DNA from: Trichinella spiralis
Lineage: Eukaryota > Nematoda > Enoplea > Trichinellida > Trichinellidae
Length of the DNA stretch: 64,000 bases
NCBI GenBank assembly: GCA_000181795.3
Contig: CM012954.1
Coordinates: 2,442,823-2,506,822, forward strand
Direction: 5' to 3'
Made by a program: the position numbers and the translations under genes. The notes under the pieces are model-generated. The model did no database searches. It saw nothing but the letters and a program-made list of their open reading frames with translations, and had not been told where the DNA came from. The stretch's first letter is position 1; the number at the start of each line of letters is the position of its first letter. Shown here in pieces: positions 50,293 through 63,838 of the stretch.

Positions 50293-52553
50293 ATGGGATT
50301 GTGCAGATGCAAGCGAAAAAAAGTAACACAAATGTTTTGCTTTGAGCACCGTGTGAACGTATGCGAATTTTGCTTAGTTGAAGACCATTCAAAGGTAAAA
50401 TTGAATACTCATTTTCAAATCTTGAAGCTTTCTTTATAAGCTAGTTTTTCAAATTTCAAATATATCTTCAATTTAAAAAACTTAAGAAATAAACAGATTA
50501 CGATAAATAAGCCAATAAACCAGTCGCTATCATTTCTCTCGTCTATCCAAGCGAATAAGCACTTTGGAACAAATATGCATTGCATAAAACATGAGCCCTG
50601 ACGGAAAGCAGCCTTCTGCATGTGCATGTAAAACTGTACAAACTTGCAATTGAACATCTTCTAATTAATTGACTAGCTAGCGCCATTGAAGTTTCCATAT
50701 GTTTGGTAATGGTCATTTTAAAACGAAATTCAAGCCCCTGTGCTATGCGTTTATAACCGAGATTGCGACTGTTTATTATTATTTCAGTGTATTGTACAAA
50801 CGTATTTGTCTTGGTTGAATGACAGCGACTACAACGATTCATGCTATTTTTGTTTCAAGCCGTTGAGCAGCGGTGATTTGGAAACTGTGCGTTTGCTTTG
50901 CCTGCGTAAGAACGATTTTTCCAATTAAAAAAATTTTTTACCATCACAACAACTGCTCTTTTATTGCAGACTTATTTCATTGGGATTGCTTGGACAAATG
51001 GGCACTTTCACTTCCCGCCAATACAGCCCCTGCTGGTTACAAGTGTCCAGAATGCGGGGAAAGGATATTGCCAAAATCAAACCAAGTTTCACCAGTTGCT
51101 GACTGCTTGAAGAACAAACTGAGCACTGCAAGATGGGCTGAGCGAAGATGCAACATCAAAGTATGGTGATTTGTATTCGCTTTTATTTTTATTTTTCATT
51201 TTATGTAAGACTAGCAGAAACCACTTGAACCAAACGGTGAAGTGTACAATTTGCCTGAGATGAAAACTGTCATCGGCTGCAATGCGCGTCTAACTAATGT
51301 TGCTGATTCGGTCAACTCTTCCAACAACAGTTGGCAGAAAAGTATCTTGTTTTAAACATTTTGATCGTTGAGACGAAATAATTGAAATTATTCTCTTTCA
51401 ATTAATTTCAGCAAACGATGAAGAAGATTATTACCAAGGCGACCTTATAACAACGACGACATCATCAACTGAACTATTGATTGACGATAATGTTGAAAAT
51501 AAATATCACCGAAAGTCCGGTAATTGTACTGTTGCCCACAATTTGATGTAAGCCGAAAACTCTATCATATTTTTTTCTTTTGATTTTATAATTTAACCAA
51601 TTCAAATCAAAATATCGCCTGTTCTTACACGATATTTACTTTTTCCTTTTATTGCCGTACTTTTAATAGCTACCAAGGAAATATCCAACATAATAACAAC
51701 ATAGTTCACCATTGATTACCATTCAAATTTAGAATATGTTTTTCAACAGCTTCCATCGATTAATTACACTTTCGAAACTAATACAATAGGCTGTAAAGGA
51801 GATCAAGTTCATCACGTAAATACAGTAACCTTCATCAATTATTCAAATATAGAGTAGTATGCGTCAGTCAACGAAAGAGTGTAAATGGAAAAGTTGAAAA
51901 TGAAGAATCTAGTTTTAACGAGAATTGTACTTTGCATTTTCTTGGAATTTGCCCGTATATACGCATAAAAATATTAGACATGTAATAGTTCAACTTAAAA
52001 TTGAGAATATAAGGTAGAAAAAAGAATCAGAAGAATATAAGTAGAAAGGAGAAGAGTATACAATAACAGGGCTTGCAGAAAGGCGATGCACAATAAATCT
52101 GCAAGTGAAGACTTACTCTAAACTGCCGATTCATAAATAGAAGTCGCAAATTGTAATGTACGCAAATTTATAGCGCATCTGACAAGTGTGTTAATTGAAC
52201 TAGGAAACGGTAATAAAGTGGGAGAGATTGGAAGGTAAAGTGTATTTAAAAAACTGTTGCTACTGCCAAAGCTGCTGCTTAATTACAAAATTAATCTGAA
52301 CAGAAAGTTATATCTTATTGATTGCAAGGCCAACTGATTGTCATTTTTATTTTTCAGTTTACGGTTTTGTCCAGATCGAAGCGATTGGAACTCACGCGCA
52401 TGTTTCAGGCGAATATTTTTGCTGTTGTTGATTTGCTTGGTATGCTTGATCACATTTTACACTTTATCCAACCGTTCGCAACATTATACACATGAGCACG
52501 ACCCACTGTTCGACCCAGCTTCAAACCCAGATGTACATATCGGTGTGCACTGA
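50293..52553 (+). CDS. ZFPL1: zinc finger protein-like 1 (ZFPL1), Golgi RING-type membrane protein
   Basis: Complete six-exon gene, about 289 residues: 50293-50394, 50788-50905, 50970-51160, 51215-51341, 51412-51547, 52358-52553. The N-terminus [20 protein letters not shown] and the following [12 protein letters not shown] are the family-specific B-box-like zinc finger. The RING-like domain follows ([11 protein letters not shown]...[10 protein letters not shown]...[14 protein letters not shown]). A variable acidic, Thr-rich linker leads to one C-terminal membrane helix ([16 protein letters not shown]) and the conserved tail [17 protein letters not shown], matching the vertebrate DPNLDPLMNPHIRVG ending. 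ZFPL1 is a cis-Golgi integral membrane protein that binds GM130 and supports Golgi assembly. The fourth exon could start three bases later (alternative AG at 51217), changing one Gln. A poly(A) signal is at 52649. Confidence 0.95.
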
Positions 52554-53739
52554 CTGCTAATAGAATGATCATCTCCAGTTGGTCCAACGACAAAATTAAC
52601 ATACATAATTCCCTGCGACCCTGTCTAAGTTGTCTAAATTTAATTTTCAATAAATAATTATTTTCCTCCCTTCTCACACGTGTATAGTAAAGAAAAATAT
52701 TACTTCCACTGAAGATGATTTAAAAATTGCTTTTGTTTGATTGAAAAACTGAAAAGCAAAATCCAGGTCAAACATTCACATTCTTGAGATGATAGATGTT
52801 TTTCATTGTTCGTTCATTTTATACGTTAAATTTTTGAAAAGTAAAAGCAAAGTTCATCTACATCTGTGGTCAATTGACACCAAGCGACGCGACGACCCGT
52901 TGTGAGGCCAATTTAGGTTAAGCGGGTGCGCTTTCACAAGTAGCTACTTGATAACATTTTTAAACTTGCGGCCGCAACAATTACTTTTATGAATAGATGT
53001 GCATTTGCAATAATAAAAAAAAAATTACACGCATTCATATGTACACTACAATGATTAAATAAGAATTTTTCGTCAAATCGATTAATATCCCATCCATTAT
53101 TATTAACTATATGCGTACAGATAGATATACACTTATGTTCAAATGGCAAGAAATCTGTTTAAAGAAATCACAATAAACACACTAACAAAAGAATAAGGCA
53201 GATATCAAAAAATAAAAAAAAAATCGAAACAAAATGCCAGAATGTACAATGCTTAAACAGGTCAATTGAAGTCAAGCACTGGCTGCATGCAAGCAGAGCA
53301 AAAAAGAATAATCTTATGTGGGCAATCAGGTCTCGACCGCGTCTGTTGCGTCACCGCTGCATAAGCGAGTAAATTTTGACACGGTCGCTGATATGAAATT
53401 GTATAAACATTTTTGAACTTTAATATCATGATCGTGCCATACCTAGAGACGGCATGCTTTGCTCCAGTCAAGGTCAGCTTTAACATGCAAAGCATGATAT
53501 GAAAACGTTGAACATTATGAAGAAGCCCCGCCTGCCTGCAAAGGTCGCCGACCCGGTCCGCTTGCACCCGGTAGTGATGGTGCAAGAAGAGCAGACTGAT
53601 TGACACATTCGCGCGCCAGGCTGCACACCAGTTTTCACGCTAGAAATAATCTACCCGCTGTTAGCTGCTTCTAGACCCATTCCTGCTCCGGACGTTCCAG
53701 GCAGACGTACCTTCGTGTCTCAGTCCCAGGAACCCGGCG
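52554..53739. other. ZFPL1 3' UTR and upstream region of the MLT-11-like gene
   Basis: It contains the ZFPL1 poly(A) signal AATAAA at 52649-52654. A less AT-rich stretch at about 53290-53730 directly before the next start codon is probably promoter and 5' UTR. No exon is supported. Confidence 0.5.
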
Positions 53740-56700
53740 ATGCATACACTTCGTGTATCAACATTGTTATTCTTATGCTCAATCTATTCAGCTGGTATGT
53801 TGTCACGCAAATGCCACGACAATTACACATTAGACAACAAGAATATTTTCCATTCTATTTTCTTAATTTAATTATTTAGTTCTAGCTGAAATTGACCCTT
53901 GTGAAAGGCAGCTTTACAGAACTAACTGCCCGTCGAAATCTACAGGCAAAAGCCAATCTTCTCAGTTTGTGTTGCGCTATTACAGACGAGGTAGCCAATG
54001 TGTCTCATATCCGTACGGTCTGTGCAGTGCAACGGATCCAGGTGAATCAAAACTGTTCAAAACCAGGCAACAATGCCAAGAATACTGCTTATCGGATAAA
54101 ACGACACCACAATCAAACCAAGCCAACACCTCACCAGTGGTGAACATCATACAAAAAGAGGCACCCAAAACTACCCCTAGTCCACAGACTACTTCCACAT
54201 CTACCGAACAGCTGACACATCTCACTACGACAACAACTAATTGGAAAAAACAATTCCAAACTGCTAAACCTATCAAATCAAGTAAAAGCAACTTTTCTCT
54301 TTTATTCTCTTATTTAAATGAGAAATTCTTAAAATGAGAACAATCACTGCTACTAATATTGTATAAATTGAATGATTTAATTTTGTTTAAAATGAAGATA
54401 ATCAAGTGAACTGTGCTCCATTTATGCACATGAAAAGTTGAAGAAAATATTAGCCGGAATCACAAGAGAGTATAATGACATAATTATTGATGGCAACAAT
54501 ACTGAAAGAAAATTGTAGCCAATTGTATTATTGTTCATAAGGCGGAATTATTTTCGTTTTGCAGAATGTGAGCAAAAACGAGAAGAAGGCTTGCTTGCAA
54601 GTCGACATGCAGGAGGTTCAAAGGTTTCCATTCAAGCTGCATTCATTCCTGAATGCCTCCCTGATGGATCGTATCAGCCAATTCAATGCGACATTTTTTC
54701 CTTAACATGCTGGTGCGTCGACCAGGATGGTATCGAGAAAACTGGTTCGCGAGTCACCGGTGGCAACCGCCCCAATTGTAATGGTAAGAAGAGCTTTTTT
54801 CTGCATCTTTTCAATAAGTTTAAACATTCCACTTGGCACAGCTTTCAAAAAACATGAAGTTGCAGAAGTTCAGCGTTAATAAATGTCATTCACACCTGAG
54901 TACAAAAAAAGCTAAAGCATTTAACCTGATCACAAACTAGGTCAATCACATTGCTGCTTTCGAACAGTATTTGCATATTTCAAGCATAAGTAATGAATAG
55001 TATAAGAGTGAGGAAATCTTTCCTTTAGCTTTCAGGCACTAATCGTCCTTATTTCCTTTCTCAAAGTTTAAAATTACTTTCAATCATCCATTCCGTGAAC
55101 AAAATCCCTATGAAAACTGATAAACAAAAATATGAAACATTTTTTCAGATTCACCCATAAATGGTGTCATACTGTCACTTCATTCCAGTTGTCTGCATAG
55201 CCCAGAACGAGGTCCGTGCAATTCAGAACTCAAACGATGGTATGTGTCAGATTACATTCATGGTGGTAAAATTCTATTTAACTTGCAAGTTCGAATTCCA
55301 CCAAATGATACGCTTCACTGTTGAAAAATTGTTCCGTGATTGCACAAACTGACATCAACTGCCTTTCTTCAAATATTTCATTGTTTGCACTTTTTTATTG
55401 CATTCACGCTTGCTTTCCATTTTCAATTCACTTTCTAAGGTGTGGCACGTTGTCACTAATTCTTTCTTCCACCTAACTCTAGTTGTCTATTCAAATTGAT
55501 GGAACAAGTATGAAAAATTCAAATCCATTAGCAGATGGTATAACAACAACAACAATAATAATACCCCTTATTCAGGTATTATGATCCTGAAGAAAGGCAA
55601 TGTAAAGAGATGATTTACAGTGGATGCGGTGGAAACGAAAACAATTTCATAAGCAAAGATGATTGCCAACGACGATGTGGAACCGTAATTAAAGGCAATG
55701 TCTGTCCAAATTGGTCAGCTGCGCTTGTCGACGAACAAGGCAACGCAGTCCAGTGCTACGAACAAAACTGCCCAATTGGATACAAGTGTGTTTTCGCTGA
55801 CGAAGATGCTTATTGCTGTGCCAATCCTCAAACAAATGGTTCGTCAATATATGGTTTTTTTTCAAATCAAAAACTGTCATTCCATTTTCAATATGCCCAC
55901 TGCAAAACAAATTATAACTGACAATCATATTCCAGATTTGGCGGCGCCGTTGATGTCTGATGATGATTCGATCTGCAAGTTTCCAAAAGACCGTGGTCCA
56001 TGCGGCAGTTTCCATTTGCGCTTCTACTACGACTCGGCAGAACAAGAATGTAGATACTTTTTCTACGGAGGCTGTGGAGGCAACAGAAACAACTTTCAAA
56101 AGTTGGTAGACTGTCAAAACTTGTGCATGAAAGCAACGATGTCAGGAGATGTTGCCAAAGCTCTGGCTGAACTGGAGAAAACCGCTGGTACACCCGTAGT
56201 TCCGCCTGATGTGGATAACAAATGTGAAATGCCGAAAGACCCAGGTCCTTGCAGAGGACACTTTGAACGATGGTAGAAGTTTACAGATAAATGATAGTAA
56301 CAATTACAACAATCACACGGTAACCTCTTCTTATTCATTCAGGTACTATGATCAAAATGAAGCCAAATGCAAACCGCTCATCTACGGTGGCTGCGGTGGC
56401 AATGCGAACAATTTCGAAAGTTTAATTGGCTGTCAAGAAACATGCACAGGTAAAATATGACTGAATAACATACAATCGTGGAATGGGATTCAAAATAAGA
56501 GTTCATTGCAGAACTGGATGCAGATGTCTGCAAACATCCTGCAGACAAGGGTAGCTGTATGGGCAATTTCCAACGTTGGCATTTCGATTATAAGGAAAAA
56601 CAGTGCAAACCATTCTTGTACGGTGGATGTCTCGGAAATGGAAACAATTTCCAAAGCAGAAACGCTTGCGAAGCAAAATGCATGCCAGGTATGCACATGG

Positions 56701-59700
56701 TCAAAACAGTGTTAATGTACAGAATGTGAAATTTTTGATTTCATCGTTGCAGAAACAGCAACCAACATTGAACAAACACCGTCAACTACCCCACCTGCAA
56801 CAACGAAATCTAGCACAACAAGTTCGTCACTGATCGAAAAAAATTCAGTACATTGCAACACATTTTCATTCTAGAAATACCAACAGTCCTTTCACTCAAT
56901 CGCTGCTTTCATCCACTTGACGCAGGCACTTGCGGCAAAAATATCCAACGATGGTATTACGACGATGTAGAAGAAAAGTGCAAGTCGTTCGCATACACTG
57001 GTTGCGGGGGAAATGGCAATAATTTCGCTACCAGAGAAGACTGTGATCAGAACTGCCCAACTGGTATTTAGATCTGAACTTCCCTTCAAATTCATTTTTG
57101 AATCTTCCATTGATATATGCACATACATAGTGATTTAAAATAGAAATGTTAACTGAACTCAAGAATTTTGAATTTTTAGTGAAACGAAAAACAACAGTGA
57201 CGACAACCAAAGCAACTTCTCCACCCACACAACGTAAAATATTATTATTGCTCAATTTGAATTCCAATTATCATTCAATACATGACAATTTGTTTTTCAG
57301 AAACAACTACACAGATGCCGCGCAATCCATGTTTGCATCCGAAAGATCCAGGCACGTGCAACGAACATCATCAACGATGGTTTTTTGACAATGCTTCACA
57401 AAGTTGCCAACAATTCACTTACGGTGGTTGTGGTGGCAATGGGAACAATTTCAAAAGTCATTCAATGTGCATGGCCAAATGCGGACCTGGTGAGAACTTA
57501 TTTTTTTCAAAACTGAAAACCATAAATGCTGTTGTGCATTGACTGTACAATTTAGCATTGCCGGAAAACCCATGCAACCATCCGCCGGATCGTGGCGACT
57601 GTTCTGGTCATTTTGTCAGATTCTTTTACGATTACAATGCTGAAACTTGCAAGCAATTCATTTATGGTGGCTGCACCGGAAATGGAAACAATTTTGCCAC
57701 GCAGTTCGACTGCGAGCAGAAGTGTATGCGCAACAAAAAAATATCGACACAAAGTAAGCAATGAATTTTCCATCCTCTCTTTCCAATTGTATAAATCAAA
57801 TTGTTCATTGGCTCATCTGGAATTGTAGCCACGACTGCCGTACCGGCTGTACATTCGACGCAAGCTCAACCAAAACCAATCAAAGGTAAATTCTTTAGTA
57901 ATTAATGAAAATATTAATAGACGCAATTAACTGTCATTGTTAGCCAAACTTTTGCTACCCGGAGATGAGCTCTGCAATTTGAAAAAAGCACGTGGGCACT
58001 GTAACAGCTATGAGCTGCGCTATTATTTCAACAGGGATGCTGGTCGGTGTGAATTTTTCTTTTACAGTGGATGTGGAGGCAATAAGAACAATTTCAAGAC
58101 ACTTGCCCAGTGCGAACTTTTCTGCTCAAAGAAACCCGCTGTTCCATTGCAGTTTGGCTCCGCTGACACCAGCTCAACCAGTGAAACAAATGGCCAACCG
58201 TCTTACGTAAATTCTGTAATGCCACCAGCTAGCTTGGAAGGCTATGGGGTAGAAAATCAGCCAACCACTTTGTATCCTCATCAGAAATCGAGCGAGCAAG
58301 TATCATCAAATGTGGAAAGTAGTTCAAGAGCACCTGCTTCAAATCCTCAAGGATTACAAAGTCGACCTGGTTTGGCACCTCTAGAACCGGGAACAGAAAC
58401 GAGTTCAATCGCACCAGCACCGCCTGCCTATGGTGACACTTTGATTCCAAAGCAAAGCCTACCTGGAACAGTACCACATCAACCAGGTATGGACAAATTG
58501 AGGAAATGATGAACAAATTGAAATTACACGCAAAGTGTGCTTTAAGGGACATCATTCCAACAAATGCCACAACCACCGTCTTCCACAGTGCTTCAAAGTG
58601 TACAAGAAAAAACTCATCCACATATTTCTGTCACACCACAACCACCATCTACACCATACCAATCACCATCACAAGCTTACAGTACAAATTATGCTTCCGA
58701 AGTGGAACAGCCGCATGAGAATATCCAAGGAATACATGTGTCGACCGTTTACTCAGGATTGACTGAAGGACTCAGCTCCGCTGTTACCAGTGGAACGCCA
58801 ACCGCAGCTTTACGACATAAATGTGACTATCCGCAAGAACGAGGACCATGCAGTGATGCTTTGAAACGATGGTAAGTTTAAAGTGATGCAAAGCAATTTC
58901 AAAACATTTATTAAAGTCACTTTCTTTATTCATTGTTCAGGTACTGGGATAAAGCTGCGTCTCGATGTTTGCCGTTCACATACGGAGGATGTCGAGGTAA
59001 TTCGAACAACTTTGAAACAGAGCACGCATGCATTGCCGAATGTCAAGGTAACTAAAAAGCTCGTAAAGCGTGCTCGTCCAGAATTAATTATTAACCGTTA
59101 GGTCTTCCACCAAATGTGTGCGATCATCCGTTGGACAAAGGATCATGCGACAGTAAATATCAACGTTGGTATTTTGAACGAAACAGCAATTCATGCCGTA
59201 TGTTCGAATATGGAGGATGCGATGGAAATGGAAACAATTTCGCTTCTGAAGCTGAATGTCGAGCAGTTTGTTTGAATGGTAGCTAACTGGGCAATAAGTT
59301 TTTCAGTTGAACTGTTGTCTACTATGTAACTTGTATAATAGGCGATTCAAAGAGCATTCCAGGTAGGCCAGCTTACGCGATTCTGCCACCGGCTGGTGGA
59401 GCTATAGGTAAGTGATGAAAACATTTTATTTGTTCGATTGGATAATTAAGACTATTTCACTAATTAAGAAGAGTACATCAGGCAAACATACGCACCTTCA
59501 CCCCAACCAACACTTGGTGTACATACACCGACGACTATTTTGGAACCAGAAAAACCTACTGTTGAAAACAAAACACACACCCGTAAGTAACGAATACTAT
59601 AATTCGAACTAACCAGCAATGCAACCAACGGCAACAATTTGACTTTAGTTAAAATTTAAAATAGCAATGCTCAAAGCGTTTTCTTATCAGTTACACTATC

Positions 59701-62700
59701 AGATTCACTATCTCAGTTGTGCAAACAGATAATTTGCGTAATAACGGCAGCAAAATTACACACAGTGTGAAACAGAAGTGAAATAATAATTTTCAATTAA
59801 ATAAGACGTAAAAAATCATCTTGGAACCTTCTGCGCTATCTGTTGCTGAATATGATGTCATTTGCATAAAAACATTCATTCGCTCATTCAAAAATTCTAC
59901 TAGTGATGAAAAGAATGCAGAATAAGTAACCAAGGTTCTATTGAAAAATCAACGTTTCAATGACTGACAACCCTGTTAATAGGCAACCGTATTTTATGAC
60001 GAAATCATTTGAACCTGTCAAGTCAAATTTTGAAAATTTCTGCAGATTTGTCAGAAACCGCCAAATAAACCTGGCAGTATTCAGATCAATATCAACAATA
60101 TCAAATTTAACCTCAAACACGATTAATTTAGTGGAAACCAAACAAAATTTCATCAGACTTGTCAAAAAAATCTTGGAAAATCAGCGAATCTATTTTTCAT
60201 AAATGCTTGCACCTTCGAAACCAATTTGTCAGAAAGATGGGGAAAAAGAAAAATAAATATTCAACTCACCTTGTTGAAGATGATATTTGGTTAACAGTGT
60301 AGTTGCTCGATGCTGACGTTGAATGACTTGGCGCGACTTTGAAACAACTTTTCCAATGAACAATGTTGCAATTGATGAAATTCACATTTGGCCTACATAT
60401 TTTCAAAATTCAAACTTTCAGGGTTGATTGAACAGTTTCACCACATTTAAATCTAAATTTTCAAATCAGATAACGTTTGAATGAAAGTTAATTTAAATTA
60501 CTTTCTTATTACATACCAGAACTCGATACATTTCCAAAAGTAGAACCAATTTACGACCACGTTGGTTCATCACGGACTGATATATGCTGTACCGAAATGA
60601 TTTTCAGGTTCTTTTAAAAGTTACAAAAAAATGTCAACTCAGTTATGATATGTATTTAAAAAATCAGTTCCATCTTTTATGTAACTGTAAATTATAAAAT
60701 TTATTTTTTATTTGTAAAGCATTTCCATAAACAAATGACTTTTTAAAGACTGTTAATTTTTTTTCTTCATTTTTCATGTTACTACAAATACATTTATTTA
60801 TTTACGCGCGTTTGTGTCTACTTTTAGCTGAAGCTGGAGCGAAGTGCGAGAAAGAAGTGAAATGTTTGCCCGACTGGGTTATGACGATCGACGAAAACGG
60901 CTGCGAACGATGCACATATCCGACGCCGTCGGTTGTTCAAAGTAAGCAATTTTATTTATTTATTTACAAACAATATCCTGAAAATCTGAATGAATAATTT
61001 CAGCAACTCTTTCCCCGTCCTGTGTTCCAGTATTGAAATGTCCCGAAGGAATGACCATTGTCACCGGTGCTGACGGTTGCAAGAAATGTGTTAAGGAAGC
61101 ACCGATTGAATTGGAAAGTATGTAGCCTGTTATTTTGTTTGCTTTTGTTATTTTCTGTGGAAAAATTAAATTTCGTTTTTGTTTTAGCTCCAGTTCCTGA
61201 ATTAACTACTGTTTCTGACAAACCGTGCGCTGGGGACGAAATTGAATGTGAAGATATGTGCATGCAAATTACGGACAAAGACGGCTGTGTAACGTGCTTC
61301 TGTCCCCAGGATAAAGTGATCACCACCACCACCGCTGTGGTCACCTTCACTGACGCCGTCACCACCGAGCCCACACAGATCGGTTTGTATATATATAGCT
61401 TTCAGTTAGCAGTTCAATGAACAGTTATCAGTAAGTTGGTTTATTCGTTTAGAAGAAATTGAAAAGGAAGAGAAACCTGAATGTCAAACTACGATGACTT
61501 TGAAAGAATGTCCACCGCACTGTATGATTGTCACGAACAATTCCGGTTGCAAGAGTTGCCTTTGCCCAGAAGTGACAGAGAAACCGACTTATTTAAGTGA
61601 GTCTAATTTTACGCCGAATATTTTACATTGGTGGATTTTTGATATCGAGAAGAAAAAATAACTTATATAAATCAGCAATGGAACTGTTTACATGTTTTTT
61701 TCCTCAATTTAGCAGTTTCTCCTAATGAAACGCGACCAATTGACACGAATGAAATCAGAGAAAAATGCTACCAACCTTTGGTAAGTGATTATTAATTGTT
61801 TTATTTGTTTATTTTAATTAAAATGATACATAAATGGTAATTTAAAATGTTCAACAATAACAGGATCGTGGTCCGTGCTTTGGACCGGCTGTGCTGCGTT
61901 GGTGGTACAATTCAGAAACAAGAAAATGCGAAAGGTTTGATTACAGCAGTTGCGGCGGCAATCGCAATCATTTCTATTCCCAAAAAGAGTGCATTGCTCA
62001 TTGCGAAAGCCCGTTGAACCCAGGTAAAACATTATTTTATTAAATTATTAATTACTTTTCATTAACAACATTTCAACACAACCAATTGATCAATTCAGTA
62101 GTGGAAACAGTGCCGACTGAAACAACTACTACAGCTGAAAATTCAACCATGCCAACTGTTCCAATGATCAACGATAATTCGACTATTATTCAGCCTGCAG
62201 GACCTGTCGATCCATACGCAACTGTATCACCATCAGAACAAAGTAAGAACAAAAAAACCAAAAAAGGAAAGAAATTGCAACTGTCATCAATTATTTAGTG
62301 ACAGGTTATGGATCTCCGGGTGCTCATCCAATGGTACCTTCAGAATATGATGGTAGAGTATTTACTGATTTATTTTTTCCACAAACCGTTACATTTAAAC
62401 GACCAATTTAAATGGGCAAGATTACTGATCATTTTTATTCGTGTTTAGCTTTCACCCATGCTCCTGGCACCAGTCCTAAAGCACCTGGCTTCGAAGGTGG
62501 GACTTGCTTTTGAAAATGTATTTCAGTTCACTTTGAAATGACCATTTACGTGTTCAGATATACTTTATCCATACCATGTGAATACGAACGCTCCAAGTCC
62601 GTTACCGTACAGCCCATCATCTCCCTCACCCTGTAAGTTGGAAAATGAGTGCACCAATTCAACTAGTTAAGAAGCTGTTTTTTAAGATCTTACCAACGGA

Positions 62701-63527
62701 GAAATACCATCAAGTAACACACTTGCGCCTCAAATTGGTGAGCAGTTTTTCAACTGAAACTTAATAATGTCTTTAAATGCATTTTAATGCTTTTCTGCTT
62801 TTAAGAGACCTACACGACCATTCATCATCCAGGTAGTTATCCTTATCCTCCAGCAACAGGTTAAACAGAACAACATTGTCTGATAGATATTTTTTAATCA
62901 ATGAATATAATTTCAGTGGGCACAACATCTTCAATACCAGGCAGTTATCCTTACAGGCCACCTGCTGAACGTAAGCAAAATTTCAAAATTTACTTTCATA
63001 TGTACATTTCATGTCGTCATTCATCTGTCTAGCTGGATCAATTTCTGGTTCCGAACAAATATTACCTCCTGCTATCGGGCCAATTCCTGATATTATTCAA
63101 CCAAGTAATGAATAAATTGGCTTAAATAAAACAGAAACGAATTAAACAGTAATTTAACATTACAGCTCCAAGCTCGCAAGTGGAAGTTCCTTACACTGTC
63201 GCGCCGAGTCGACCTTTGCCAAGTATGAACCTGAACAAACACTTATAAAAAATAATGAATATGTTTATGTTTTCAGTGCCAGCCCTGCCGTCGCCGTATC
63301 CGCAGGATTTCGATGTGACAGAGAACCCACAAGATCCGAGGTATTGGCTCTACTGTCCGGATGGTGAAATTCCGATGCAGTACAAAAATGGCACCATGAT
63401 ACGGTGCTTGCCGGGCCAAAACATGTGCCCGTTGAAATCCAGGTGCTACTTTAACGGGCTCGACTATTTCTGTTGCTCCACTGCCACCTACGAGGTCCAA
63501 GAGCCTGCCTTGCCTTCGCCATACTAA
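53740..63527 (+). CDS. MLT-11-like secreted multi-Kunitz / thyroglobulin / antistasin-like protein
   Basis: 36 exons, about 1,797 residues. Exon starts: 53740, 53880, 54565, 55149, 55576, 55936, 56343, 56512, 56753, 56875, 57180, 57301, 57556, 57829, 57944, 58547, 58941, 59102, 59342, 59469, 60828, 61004, 61188, 61453, 61713, 61864, 62099, 62299, 62449, 62558, 62687, 62806, 62917, 63033, 63166, 63277. Most junctions are phase 1. Order: signal peptide ([16 protein letters not shown]), long-loop Kunitz-like domain, thyroglobulin-1 domain (CWCVD), and Kunitz domains with a lustrin-like insert after the first. There are 12 Kunitz domains in all, the canonical ones with six cysteines ([11 protein letters not shown] type). 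Four antistasin-like repeats, a last Kunitz domain, a Pro-rich tail of tiny exons and a C-terminal lustrin-type domain follow. P1 residues after the second Cys are N, G, R, M, G, N, S, N, S, D, F, so only one or two look like typical trypsin or chymotrypsin inhibitors. The architecture resembles nematode MLT-11, needed for moulting and cuticle formation. AATAAA is at 63718. Confidence 0.87.
59583..60827 (+). other. 1.24-kb intron within the MLT-11-like gene
   Basis: It separates the Kunitz block and Pro-rich spacer from the antistasin-like block. AT-rich, with no additional phase-1 module exon recognised. Confidence 0.5.
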
Positions 63528-63717
63528 GCCATTCTACTGGGCTGGGCCTTTGCCACGCCTCAATGCCCTGCCCTGTTTCTCACTTTCAGTCCGAGAGTGC
63601 GCAACATGCGCATCAAAATACATTCCTCAAATCATTCCGGCATCAAATGTACATAAATACTTGTGTGATTACTTGTAAGTATGTCGTTCTACCTTACTTC
63701 TAAACTGTATCAGTATG

Positions 63718-63723
63718 AATAAA
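63718..63723 (+). promoter_or_regulatory. poly(A) signal AATAAA, MLT-11-like gene
   Basis: Canonical hexamer about 190 nt past the stop codon. Confidence 0.6.
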
Positions 63724-63838
63724 CTATTTGTTGTTTGTGAGTTGCTTTGTTTTATTATGAATAACTGAATTCTGTAGCACTGAACGTTCTGCAGCATAAT
63801 TCTTTCTAATTGAAAAAAATCATAAAAAAGCAAATACA

